Positions 33,517-42,801 of a stretch of DNA of 64,000 nt are shown piece by piece. A model generated the notes under the pieces. The model was not told where the DNA came from. It did not search any database and saw only the letters and a list, made by a program, of their open reading frames with translations. The DNA comes from Symsagittifera roscoffensis (taxonomy: Eukaryota > Xenacoelomorpha > Acoela > Convolutidae): assembly GCF_963678635.1 (NCBI RefSeq), contig NC_087066.1:58236312-58300311 (forward strand), in the 5' to 3' direction. How positions within the stretch are numbered: the first letter of the stretch is position 1; each line of letters opens with the position of its first letter. The position numbers and the translations under genes are program-made.

Positions 33517-34653
33517 CAATTCAAAAATCCATCAAAAATTGCTACCCAACAGTCACAAAGTCAGTCTTCACCGACATCATCCCAAGATAACCAAACACCA
33601 CCTTCAATTACTCAAAATCCTCAAACATCTACACGAATTTCTTTTCAAGACAATCCATACACTTTTGAAGAACGACATGCTCGTTTATCAGAACCACTAG
33701 AACCAGTTCAACGACAAGCACCTCTAAGCGAACCAACATATAACCTATACCCAACACTACCACAAGAACTAAGTAGAATAAGAAATCCTAGTCAAAACCA
33801 AAATACAGTCGAAATAAATAGACAAATTATACATCCTCGACGAAACAGAAATTTTCAAACTCCCCGAGTTCATTTTGATATACCTCAATCCCCATCACAA
33901 AACACTCCAGAAAACCCCATTGGTATATTACCAGAAACCCCTACGCTTCTTTCACAACGTAGCACCTCAAGCCTACCATCAGATTACTTAGGTTCAACAC
34001 CAACATCTGAACAAATACGTGAAAATCCCTTTAATCCCCCAAACCAGGCATCACGACTACCATATTGGACAACACATTCATTTACACAAGGTGAATTAAA
34101 TTTAGTCAATAATCCAATAGATATTTCTACGGATACAACAACATCCTCATCACTACCAGAAACATTATCACTACCATCAACACCATCAATAAGCCAGATT
34201 TCACCACCACCTTTTAACTTAAATTTTCCAAATAATCTCGACGCCAGATATCGAGAACAATCATCAATAAATATTCCTTTAAGACTAGATTGGAATACAT
34301 TTACAGCACCTCCACCATTATTTGGACAACATCAAGAAAGTAACCGCCTTCATAACTGGGCACTTAATAGATTACAATATCGCCAAGATATTCACAACGA
34401 TATCCGTGATCACAATATTCAAATACTCCAACAAAACAGTTTACAATTAAAGTTTGAAATCACAGTTAAGTTAAATAATATTACCCAACATCCCTACCCA
34501 TTAAATCCACCTAACATAACAGCTCAATCACTACCACCACCGTTTATAACTACTGAAGTAATATACAAATACGACAGATATACCAAAAACACAATTGGCT
34601 ACATTACATTTTATAATCCATACTCAGGATTATCATACACATGTATATTCTAA
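33517..34653 (+). CDS. Retroelement ORF X: Pro/Ser-rich protein with no ATG
   Basis: An open frame of 378 codons between TAA 33514-33516 and TAA 34651-34653 contains no in-frame ATG. The first two thirds are Pro/Ser/Thr/Gln-rich and disordered-looking (TSSSLPETLSLPSTPSI). The last 130 residues look folded (RLDWNTF, FEITVKLNN, TIGYITFYNPYSG). No family is recognised. Its stop overlaps the envelope ATG (34641) by 13 nt. Lack of an ATG over 1.1 kb with clean coding character suggests it is joined by splicing or read by an unusual initiation; an acceptor-like GCTACCCAACAG is at 33541-33552. It could also be the N-terminal part of the envelope or a capsid-like accessory protein; neither is shown. 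Confidence 0.55.
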   Translation, partial: QFKNPSKIATQQSQSQSSPTSSQDNQTPPSITQNPQTSTRISFQDNPYTFEERHARLSEPLEPVQRQAPLSEPTYNLYPTLPQELSRIRNPSQNQNTVEINRQIIHPRRNRNFQTPRVHFDIPQSPSQNTPENPIGILPETPTLLSQRSTSSLPSDYLGSTPTSEQIRENPFNPPNQASRLPYWTTHSFTQGELNLVNNPIDISTDTTTSSSLPETLSLPSTPSISQISPPPFNLNFPNNLDARYREQSSINIPLRLDWNTFTAPPPLFGQHQESNRLHNWALNRLQYRQDIHNDIRDHNIQILQQNSLQLKFEITVKLNNITQHPYPLNPPNITAQSLPPPFITTEVIYKYDRYTKNTIGYITFYNPYSGLSYTCIF

Positions 34654-36734
34654 AATTATTAATTTTTCTCCAACTCCTTTTTCTAGTAATCTCAAATCAA
34701 AACATAAACCCTTCCCCTCGTACAGGACCACAAGATTTATTAGTAACACATTACGATTGTGAAGAAAATGAACAAAAAACACTACATAAATATGCAATAA
34801 ATCAAGTATCACAATGTGAAACAGAACCACAAGCTATAGAAACCACAGATGTAATAGCAACACTCTATTCAAAAGCCCGAGCAACAACAGTTACAGGTTA
34901 TAAATTCACAGCAACATTTTCCGAAAAGAAAGTACATTGTTCACAAGTCTCGAACGGAAACAAAAACCGACTTGACCATGAATCATTCTATCAGAGTAAT
35001 ATAGAACGTCTTTTACATCTCAACCCCGACGATTGTAAAAGTGAATTACTTAGACTAAACATCACACAAAATAAAAACTCCGCAAGAAAGTTAGTTAATT
35101 TTCAAGTTTTTTCAGACTCTGTACATCAATCACAACTTGAAAGACACCAAGGACATATAAAACTAGACGAAAAATACCCGTATAACGGCGCACACGGACG
35201 ATTAACCTATGACCTACACGATAAACATTGGATACCACACATTGGTATAAATGACCCATCAAACTGCAAAGCAGACACAAAAAATAAAGGATACCAAGAA
35301 ATAATGTTTTTCGATTGGAAAATACAACTCGAAAAAATTCAACTCACACGAGATTTATCAGACAACACAATGATCTATCAAGGAATTAGATTACCTTGTA
35401 AAAATGATCAAGGTTATTGCGACCCTACAACGAGAACACAAGCAACAATTGTTTGGTTCCCCGAAGATACATGTACAACATTTCAAGTAGCAAAAATACA
35501 CGCTCGTATGATAAAATTTCACGAAAAATATTTTATACAATCAATTCCATATGAACAAGTCCATCCATCACGAAAACTAAGTTCTAATTTTAGAAACATA
35601 GACAATATAGAAAATAAATTGACACGTTTTCAAATATATCAAGAAACAGAACTTGCATGTAAATACAAGAATCCACTTCACAGAACACAATACTCTGAAA
35701 TATTAGTTGAATACGAAAAAGGATTCGACATGACCACTGGAAAAGTAAAAATCGACCCATATGCCACAGGTCATCCTCCAAACGAAGGAACATCCTATAT
35801 ACCAGTTAATTTTGAAAAAAGCAACGGACAACCTGGTGGACATCTAAAACCCCATGACACCAGAAGCACACGCTTACAAGAATTATCACTAATGAATACT
35901 ACATATTTCGGTAATATCCACTATGATATTCATTTAGATATGAAACTAGATTATACAATTAGCCGAATTTTTCAAGAAATGTCACTCTCCGAATTAGAAA
36001 CACTACACCAACTATGCGAATTAGAACGAACACAAATATTACAATCACTTGCACTAGCAGTATTAAAAATACCCTATGCAGGATACTTATTATCTGGAAA
36101 TAGATCAAATTTTTTAGACTATGAAGGAAACATCTTATGGTTTTATACTTGTACTAAAAAAGTATCACCACTATACGTTTTTGAAGATAAACGATGTTAT
36201 AAAAGAATCCCTATCTTTTATAAGAATAAAGTACATTTCGTGGATACACTTTCACGAAGAACCTATTTCTGGGATACCGCAGTCCCATGTGGATCAGAAA
36301 ACAGCCACAATGTAGTACAACTAAACCCTGATGAAAATAAATATTATCTTCTCACTCCATATCCCACATTAATGCAATCACTCAAAAAATTTTCACCAGA
36401 AAGCATTCGCGCTATTGCTCGAAACCCAAATATAGACTTACAATCAATAGGAATCTATTCAAAATCAGATATTCAACATCACATTAGAACACAACAATTC
36501 CAAGAATTATTAACACAAATGGACACTATACAAAGACAATCAATAGACCAAAATTTACGCAAACTTGCAGAAACCGCAGGATTTGCCGATATCTACACGC
36601 AAGACTATAGCGGATATTTAAAGACATTAAAGATTATATATATCTCAACGGTGAAAAATACCGTCCCCAAGATATATCACCAATTAACATTTTTAGCTTT
36701 GTTACACTCAAAAATGAGATCCTCGATTTTCTAG
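34641..36734 (+). CDS. Retroelement envelope-like glycoprotein (ectodomain frame)
   Basis: 697 residues. It starts with a signal-peptide-like segment (MYILKLLIFLQLLFLVIS). A cysteine-rich ectodomain follows, with early 'YDCEENE', 'YAINQVSQCET', 'VHCSQV' and 'DDCKSELL', then later 'YTCTKK', 'CYKRIPIFY', 'FVDTLSRRTYF' and 'AVPCGSE'. This cysteine spacing and the C..IPV-like/FVD..TR motif order recall glycoproteins of chuvirus-like negative-strand viruses and of related captured env genes; that comparison is from memory and tentative. The position after pol is typical of an env. The frame ends at TAG 36732-36734 without a membrane anchor; hydrophobic anchor-like sequence continues in the -1 frame (36611-37258). 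Confidence 0.65.
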   Translation: MYILKLLIFLQLLFLVISNQNINPSPRTGPQDLLVTHYDCEENEQKTLHKYAINQVSQCETEPQAIETTDVIATLYSKARATTVTGYKFTATFSEKKVHCSQVSNGNKNRLDHESFYQSNIERLLHLNPDDCKSELLRLNITQNKNSARKLVNFQVFSDSVHQSQLERHQGHIKLDEKYPYNGAHGRLTYDLHDKHWIPHIGINDPSNCKADTKNKGYQEIMFFDWKIQLEKIQLTRDLSDNTMIYQGIRLPCKNDQGYCDPTTRTQATIVWFPEDTCTTFQVAKIHARMIKFHEKYFIQSIPYEQVHPSRKLSSNFRNIDNIENKLTRFQIYQETELACKYKNPLHRTQYSEILVEYEKGFDMTTGKVKIDPYATGHPPNEGTSYIPVNFEKSNGQPGGHLKPHDTRSTRLQELSLMNTTYFGNIHYDIHLDMKLDYTISRIFQEMSLSELETLHQLCELERTQILQSLALAVLKIPYAGYLLSGNRSNFLDYEGNILWFYTCTKKVSPLYVFEDKRCYKRIPIFYKNKVHFVDTLSRRTYFWDTAVPCGSENSHNVVQLNPDENKYYLLTPYPTLMQSLKKFSPESIRAIARNPNIDLQSIGIYSKSDIQHHIRTQQFQELLTQMDTIQRQSIDQNLRKLAETAGFADIYTQDYSGYLKTLKIIYISTVKNTVPKIYHQLTFLALLHSKMRSSIF

Positions 36735-37258
36735 GATGGCCCTACTACATCTTAGAAAAATTGACTATTTTATACGCAATGTTTAACTTTATTGGATTTC
36801 TTTTCTCACTTTTAAAAGGAATCTACAACACATGTGCTATACACACACAAGTAAACAGACAAGCAAGCGTAGCACGCATACTCTTTGCAGGATTTTTTGG
36901 AATCTTTTCTACATCTATAAACAAAATTCTTTTAGACGCACAAATAAAAGAATATAATACAAAAATAGCAACACGACAAAATACATACGACGAAGAACAT
37001 AACAATGTAGACATAACGCCAACGGCACCACAATTACCACCCCTACCAAATAACCATCCACTATCCCTAGTCCCACGAAATTTTCGAAATTTAGCCATCA
37101 TACATAATCCAAATTTTCGACTCACCACATCACAAAGTCCCATCCAACATATAATGACACACCAGTCACAAGATGATAATACTTATGAACAAATTATTGA
37201 ACAACCCCATACCACCGCTTTTCAGTCTCAAAATAATCATTTTTTTAGCCCACGATGA
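36611..37258 (+). CDS. Envelope membrane-anchor and tail region, -1 frame
   Basis: This frame is open from the codon after TAG 36608-36610 to TGA 37256-37258 and overlaps the ectodomain frame by 124 nt. It contains hydrophobic anchor-like stretches (ILYAMFNFIGFLFSLLKG; ARILFAGFFGIFSTSI) followed by a polar, Pro-containing tail, as expected for the end of an envelope protein. The upstream ATG 36761 is inside the anchor, so independent initiation there is unlikely to be the main route. The shift from the ectodomain frame is most simply made at TTTAAAG (36617-36623), either as a programmed -1 frameshift or because this copy carries an indel. Confidence 0.6.
   Translation, partial: RIFKDIKDYIYLNGEKYRPQDISPINIFSFVTLKNEILDFLGWPYYILEKLTILYAMFNFIGFLFSLLKGIYNTCAIHTQVNRQASVARILFAGFFGIFSTSINKILLDAQIKEYNTKIATRQNTYDEEHNNVDITPTAPQLPPLPNNHPLSLVPRNFRNLAIIHNPNFRLTTSQSPIQHIMTHQSQDDNTYEQIIEQPHTTAFQSQNNHFFSPR
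36617..36677 (+). promoter_or_regulatory. Candidate -1 ribosomal frameshift signal in env
   Basis: T TTA AAG in the ectodomain frame fits the X XXY YYZ rule. It is followed after 14 nt by a nested stem: ATATATCT (36638-36645) pairs with AGATATAT (36670-36677), enclosing ACGGT (36648-36652) paired with ACCGT (36660-36664). The spacer is longer than the usual 5-9 nt, which weakens the case. Confidence 0.45.
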
Positions 37259-39060
37259 GCCGCCAACTTGGATCACTACACCGATCACATTCCCACCCAA
37301 CCAATCTTACCTCTCCAATCCCAATAATACCACTTTTTGCTTTTCCGCCACCCGATTTTCCATCTAGTAATGTAACATCAGGCATGAATTCCGACACTAA
37401 TTCACACATCTCAGTTTTATATCACATCTCACAACTCAATAACCCGAATATTGAAACCCCCGATGAATTTGCCGACTCAGAACCATCCCCATCAAATCAT
37501 TTTCATAATTCTTCTAATTTTTCTCAACCCCCTTTTCAACCCATATTATCCAATAACCCTGACCCAATCACTTCCACACCCTCTTATGCTTCCCAAGTTA
37601 CCCCAACCTACTCCTCATACCATTCTGACCAATCATCTCATTCTCCAGACACCCCGCGAATCTCCCCAGAGCTAGATAATTTTATTACCCTTCAACAACA
37701 ACCCTACCACCTCCATACCCCAACAATAAACCAAATCTCCTCCACAATAAATTCATCCAACCCCCCTACCCCTACACCCTCTTCAAATTATACTGAATCA
37801 TTAGCACCATCATCCACATCAACTGAATCTTCACTCAACACTAATAGAGCTTACCGCACTTTTAAAAGAAAGTTCCCCAACCATCCTTTCCCAGCAAAAC
37901 CAGGAACAGCCCGTGAATACATCAACCACCCCAAGCATACTAACACAAAAGAATTTTTAGCCATCACCTTACCCTCATTCCCACAATACACCTTAAACAC
38001 CCCCCACGACACTAACGAAACACGCAACTTTGTAGATGAATACGTTTTAATGCCCACTCTCTCTTGGACCTCATATTATCATTTTACTAACCCTCTTTGC
38101 TTACCTTTATCTAACACTCACATCGATATAGAGCGAAATACGGACATGCTATATCGACTCACTACACCACTAACCGCTAGACAATTTACTTACGTTGGAT
38201 ATAAAAAATCACTAAAAACACACACTGCACCTAGAGCTAACGAATATACACTAGAATACTATGATCACAACATCATCAGAGCTAACCAAGATCAATTCTT
38301 AGACGACGATCGCTTCGCTAATCCACAAATTACCGAAAAATTTTTCATCAAGACACCATATATATTTACACTAAACATCTTCGACCGAAAGTTTGATCAC
38401 ATTATCTCAGAAGCACTAACAGACACACAAGCATACGAAAGTTTTAAAGAACGCTTCCAAATATTTTCACTAACCTTTCATTTCCTTGCACCACACGAAA
38501 GAGATTTACACTGCTCACACGATATTATGTTGCGCACTAAACAAACCCACACATATAGTTATTATCGCTTCATCCAAAATCACTTTGACCTACACACACC
38601 CTCTAGACAACCACACCATCGTTTTCAATTCATTAATTCCAAATACACTTCACCATTTTTCCTAAATTTCACATATTGCATTAAAGATACTAACCTTCAT
38701 GGTATTCTTCGCAATTATGATCCCATAACCCAAATGTACATCTTCTGTCCCATCACCAAGACCTTCAACGCCGAAGAATCCCGACCCTTCCTTATCCCGC
38801 ACGAGTTTGTACAACCTATAGAAATCCCAATTTTAGAATTCATCCACAACACTAAATTCAATCACAAATTATATAATCTAATCCAAAACACACCTTATGA
38901 GTTTGCAGTTGGCACTGAAGAACTAACCACTATTAAGGCACTTCAATTGCTTTGGCCACTGCTTCAGACTAAAAATATCATCCGCATCTTAGCTAAACTA
39001 CTAACAACTTCAGAACTAATTCACGACATCTTCCCCCACGGTTTTTTCCCCGACGACTAA
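37255..39060 (+). CDS. Retroelement ORF F: 601-residue protein of unknown function
   Basis: ATG 37255 overlaps the TGA of the envelope-tail frame (ATGA), a layout used for stop-start coupling. The first 200 residues are Ser/Pro/Thr/Asn-rich and disordered-looking (PSPSNHFHNSSNFSQPPFQP). From about residue 205 the protein looks globular, rich in aromatic residues and histidines (LPSFPQYTLN, LSWTSYYHFTNPL, FTYVGYKK, IFSLTFHFLAPHERDLH, ILRNYDPITQMYIFCP), ending in an amphipathic region and acidic PDD. There is no signal peptide or membrane segment. No family is recognised. The DNA is more C-rich than the rest of the element, hinting at a different origin. The intact 1.8 kb frame and the position argue for a genuine accessory gene. 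Confidence 0.6.
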   Translation: MSRQLGSLHRSHSHPTNLTSPIPIIPLFAFPPPDFPSSNVTSGMNSDTNSHISVLYHISQLNNPNIETPDEFADSEPSPSNHFHNSSNFSQPPFQPILSNNPDPITSTPSYASQVTPTYSSYHSDQSSHSPDTPRISPELDNFITLQQQPYHLHTPTINQISSTINSSNPPTPTPSSNYTESLAPSSTSTESSLNTNRAYRTFKRKFPNHPFPAKPGTAREYINHPKHTNTKEFLAITLPSFPQYTLNTPHDTNETRNFVDEYVLMPTLSWTSYYHFTNPLCLPLSNTHIDIERNTDMLYRLTTPLTARQFTYVGYKKSLKTHTAPRANEYTLEYYDHNIIRANQDQFLDDDRFANPQITEKFFIKTPYIFTLNIFDRKFDHIISEALTDTQAYESFKERFQIFSLTFHFLAPHERDLHCSHDIMLRTKQTHTYSYYRFIQNHFDLHTPSRQPHHRFQFINSKYTSPFFLNFTYCIKDTNLHGILRNYDPITQMYIFCPITKTFNAEESRPFLIPHEFVQPIEIPILEFIHNTKFNHKLYNLIQNTPYEFAVGTEELTTIKALQLLWPLLQTKNIIRILAKLLTTSELIHDIFPHGFFPDD

Positions 39061-39063
39061 CAG

Positions 39064-39141
39064 GTAAGTATGAATTAAATGAATATTACTAACTAATTAA
39101 ATATTAAAAAACTCACCATACTTTATCCATGTTTTCCTTAG
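39064..39141 (+). other. Predicted short intron in retroelement 3' region
   Basis: CAG|GTAAGTATG directly follows the ORF F stop. TACTAAC lies at 39087-39093 and TTTTCCTTAG ends at 39141, giving a 78 nt intron with near-ideal donor, branch point and acceptor. Either an untranslated-region intron or a donor used for an alternative transcript. Confidence 0.5.
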
Positions 39142-40675
39142 ATTTTTAGCCTTCATCCGACGATCATCACCTACAAAAACCACAAAAAACAAATAAAGAT
39201 CGCAAATTTCATCAAACAGATTTCAACAATTCTATTAATCTCTTACACTTATAAATTTATAAATTTAATACCAATGCAGTAAATTCATTTCTAAAATTTT
39301 CCCCACAAGCAGTAAATCTAATTATGATGAAAATTTGTAACTTAAAATTCCCCCATAACTAGCAGTAAATTTCCAAATTCTATGCAGTAAATTAATAAAA
39401 TGCAAATGCAGTACTAACCTTTTGATATTCTCATTTATTCGCACAGAAATTCTATCCACACTCGCACAGCTCGCCCACGAAGAATTGTTTAAAATAATGA
39501 ATTTCAGTTTCAAGTTTTCACACTCAACAACTCTAACATATAATAACATGTTTCAAACTTTCCTTTAACCCGGTTGGAAAGGAATCATATACTAAACAAA
39601 ACTAACCAACGCAGCTTACTAAATACCACAAATCATAGAATAACAGCATGACTAAGAAAAGGAAACCAACGGTACCCAAACCGGATTAACCCAGCTTAAA
39701 ACTGGATAATTTATTCTTTTGAAGACTATTATAAAGTCTAAGAAAGAAATAATAAAACACAAAAAAGTCGAAAGACAAACCCATACCACGAACAATTTGC
39801 TTTTTGGAAAAAGGACATAACCAACAAGACATAAGAAAAACCACAACAAACCCAACATAAAACGTTGTCACATAACAGGACCCCTCACAAAAACCGCATG
39901 AAATCATACTCCCACTCCTGGCCTAACCCACCAGGAAGGACGTCCTGAGCATGCTCTATAGCCGGCCTAACCCACCGCGCTACATCCACGCTTTGTGACC
40001 ACACCTCTATTTTTAATAAGAGCTACTCAAGTGTGAGTAACTCTTCAAAATAACCGAACTAAAACAAAAAGCTTTTGTGAAAACAATTAACTAAAATCAT
40101 AATTAAAAAATATTAAACTAATAAATGTTTTATAAAATGTAAATTACATTATGCAATACATAGATCAGAATACAACACCAAGGACGAACATCTAAAGACA
40201 AAACGACCCCACTACACTCGAGAGAGAATGGCCAACCACAATCGATATGCCACTCACAATCACAACTCAAAGGATTTAGAGTACGACTTGACTTCGCAGA
40301 AAAGGACTTCATTGAACTAGACCAATGACCACCTCGATGTCCAAGTATACGTACAGATCCGAGTAACCAGGCATCCCCTCCACGCACAATCTCCACGCCA
40401 TTCCCAAATTAGATCAGACCCAAAAGAAGTTCTCCACGCAGAACAGAAAAACCTGACATAGCAAACCATTCTGAAATCAGATTTGAGTTTGTTGCAAAGA
40501 CTTAGTCGTTGTCACTAGAAGACACCACGTCTTATGTCTCTAACTCCAGCTTCCTGGAACTTCTTTAACAAAGAGGAAACGGAAGAAAATGATGTTCGCC
40601 AAAAACCAACGTCCATCATCCATCCTTCGAATCGCAGAAGAACTATTCTAAAAAACTTTGTAAAACCCGGATGGG
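39142..40675 (+). other. Retroelement 3' untranslated region
   Basis: 1.5 kb without a supported gene. It contains four copies of GCAGTAAAT between about 39276 and 39392 plus a partial copy (GCAGTA) near 39409, two copies of GGCCTAACCCACC (near 39919 and 39963; the first lies in a CCTGG/CCAGG stem), and a purine-rich run near 40572-40591. GGATGGG (40669-40675) abuts the 3' LTR as a short polypurine-tract candidate. Confidence 0.45.
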
Positions 40676-41085
40676 TGGAACCTGATCTAAACTACATTTT
40701 ATGATTGGATAAATTAGATATTTTACCAATGTAAAGTATTTAATATTAACCAATCATGATCCATCTAACTAACAACCCACTTATTTGTAAGTGCTGAAGT
40801 TACTTGTAATTTCAGCACCAGAGAGATTTGAATTTAACTTAGAAATTAGTTGGACTCTCCCGAGCACTTCAGCAGCCGCAATAAACCAGTATACCCTAGA
40901 TCTATTGAGCCTAGCAGAGACTAGTTAAACAACCTGAGACTAGATAGTATAAGAGTAAGATTAGGATCGGTATTAGACTAAGAAGTTGCACGAATCTATC
41001 CGGCCGAAAATAAGATAGCGTGACGAGCAGACGGTGTACCCTATCCGAAATTACTCTATGAGTTAACCAACTCGGTCCTAACTCA
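40676..41085 (+). repeat. 3' LTR
   Basis: Appears identical to the 5' LTR over 410 bp. AATAAA at 40880-40885 is the candidate poly(A) signal. Followed by the TTAT target duplication. Confidence 0.95.
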
Positions 41086-41089
41086 TTAT
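41086..41089. repeat. Target site duplication TTAT (right)
   Basis: Pairs with 22171-22174. Confidence 0.85.
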
Positions 41090-41464
41090 GAGAACCCGAG
41101 CTCTATATGTTTGAGGGGTTCATTGCGCAAATAGTACAGCATATTCCAACCACTGTTTTTGAAGCGAACATAGCAAAAAAATTAGTTTTCGAAGTCTCTC
41201 ATTTTATCTTCCACTTTTGAGTGAAAAATGTTATAAAGGCGCCACAATAGGTGAAATTAGCCATAAAATTTACTTTGTTTTTCAATTTCAATAGATGGCC
41301 ACAATTTATTTTTACAGAAAAATTATATGGATTCGGCAAGTCAAGTTTTTGAAAGTTTGACCGTCGTTTAGTATTTTTTGGACTTTAAAAAAAACCCTAT
41401 CAAATCTGAAATGAAAGGTTCAGTCGAAAGATACGATTGCGAGAGTTTTTTATGCAGAAAAGGT

Positions 41465-42540
41465 GACATTTTTTTGCATTTTTTGGCTCAAAATTTTTAT
41501 CGGCTCACTGATTCTATTTTGCTTTTTGATGAGCAAAACATATTTATTTGTTTTTCGATTTCTTTGGGGGGGGGGGGGGGTTTGTGGGGGCGTTTAATTA
41601 TAAATTTCGAAGTTTTAATTTTTTCTCTGTCATTTTTTTCTTCTGGCTTATTGGCTATCTGCTCAAATTTTTTCCGCTTTTTTGTCGCTTTTCAAATTTT
41701 AAGTCAATGCTAGTTTTTTATTCAATTGTTTAGCTCAAAACAAACGTTAATTTTCTTTCTGAGAAATTGAAATAAAGATACGATAAATTAGCTTGAACTA
41801 ATCTTGCTTCGAAAGCTTGTAAGCATTTTCGGATTTTGTCGGATTTTCTGACAACTATTTTGACTTGTAACGCAAGTTGTGCAAACTCCACTCGGCCTGT
41901 GAGTTAAAACTCTGAAAAGGTGGTATGTGAGCGTTGATCAGTATTATTTTTCTTGCAACTTTTTTTTCAGAGGCCAAATTCATTATAAACTTAACTTGAG
42001 ACAATACATTTGCGACATGATGATTTTTGTGCATTTTATTATTTTGCACCAGATTATTTATTATTGTCATTTTTCTTTTCTTTTACTTGTGTTTATTTAT
42101 GTTTGTGTTTTATCGCAAAAAATGTGAAGCTCCACTTCGCCTTTGTGTCTAAGTTTTGTGTTTTTGGCATATATCAGTTATATTTTGACCGGTTCTGCAT
42201 TTAAGTTCACGCTCTAATCAAAATTTCATTTTTTTAATGTTTGTAAATGCACCTACACATTTTTTTTTAATTCGACCTAAAATTTATATTGGCTTAGGTG
42301 TTTTGTTTTGCACTTTTGATGAGCGAAACATGTTTTTCTTTGTTTTTGGTCTTTGGTATCTAAAAATTTTTTTGATGTTTTATTTTTTTCTTTTTGAAAT
42401 CACTTTTTTCGGCTCATTGACTATCTGCACAAAAACTTTCCGCTTTCTTATCGCTTCGTAAATTTTAAGTCAATGCTAGTTTAATTATCAATTGTTTTAC
42501 TCAGTTTCAACTTTAATTCTGAGAAATCGAGATAAAAAAC
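41465..42540. repeat. Direct duplication, two diverged copies about 770 bp apart
   Basis: Copy 1 (about 41465-41780) and copy 2 (about 42240-42540) share 'TTGATGAGC.AAACAT.TTT', 'CGGCT.ATTG.CTATCTGC', 'TTTCCGCTTT', 'AAATTTTAAGTCAATGCTAG' and 'TCTGAGAAAT.GA.ATAAA'. A run of 15 G (41566-41580) and a nearby GGGGG interrupt copy 1. Between the copies lies a 'GTGAAGCTCCACTTCGCCTT' motif like the SINE tails. No coding. Confidence 0.55.
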
Positions 42541-42788
42541 GAAAATTTTGCGAGATCTAGTTTTGTCTCGATGTTTTCAAAACTCTTTTTAAACTTAGCT
42601 TTAATTTTTTTACTGTCATATATTTAGGTCAGATATTCAGCTCATATATCTTTGTAGCTAACACTCATTTAAGATTCTGTAACATGATTTGACTATAATC
42701 GGATCTACTTTACAATCTCCGCTTTGAAGCGCACGTATTGGGGGCATTTAGGAAGTACAGCAATCTTTTCATTTCCGAATGATTAACT

Positions 42789-42794
42789 TTTATT
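42789..42794 (-). terminator. Candidate poly(A) signal of the peroxiredoxin gene
   Basis: AATAAA on the minus strand, 123 nt after the stop codon. A second AATAAA overlaps the stop codon itself (42917-42922). Confidence 0.45.
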
Positions 42795-42801
42795 CTCCAG
42801 A

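Larger units (their letters stand above)
22175..41085 (+). mobile_element. Complete retrovirus-like Ty3/gypsy LTR retroelement, 18.9 kb
   Basis: Two LTRs of 410 bp (22175-22584 and 40676-41085) begin TG, end CA and look identical at every position at a constant offset of 18501. TTAT flanks both sides (22171-22174 and 41086-41089), giving a 4 bp target duplication. Between them lie a primer-binding-like site, a structured leader, a small basic frame, Gag-Pol with PR-RT-RH-IN order (Ty3/gypsy order), a hydrophobic frame, an ATG-less frame, an envelope-like glycoprotein, and an unknown 601-residue protein. The element is A- and C-rich and G-poor on its coding strand, unlike the T-rich host. Identical LTRs imply insertion very recently, yet Gag-Pol has two in-frame stops, so this copy may depend on other copies. 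It is much longer than ordinary gypsy elements (5-9 kb). Confidence 0.95.
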
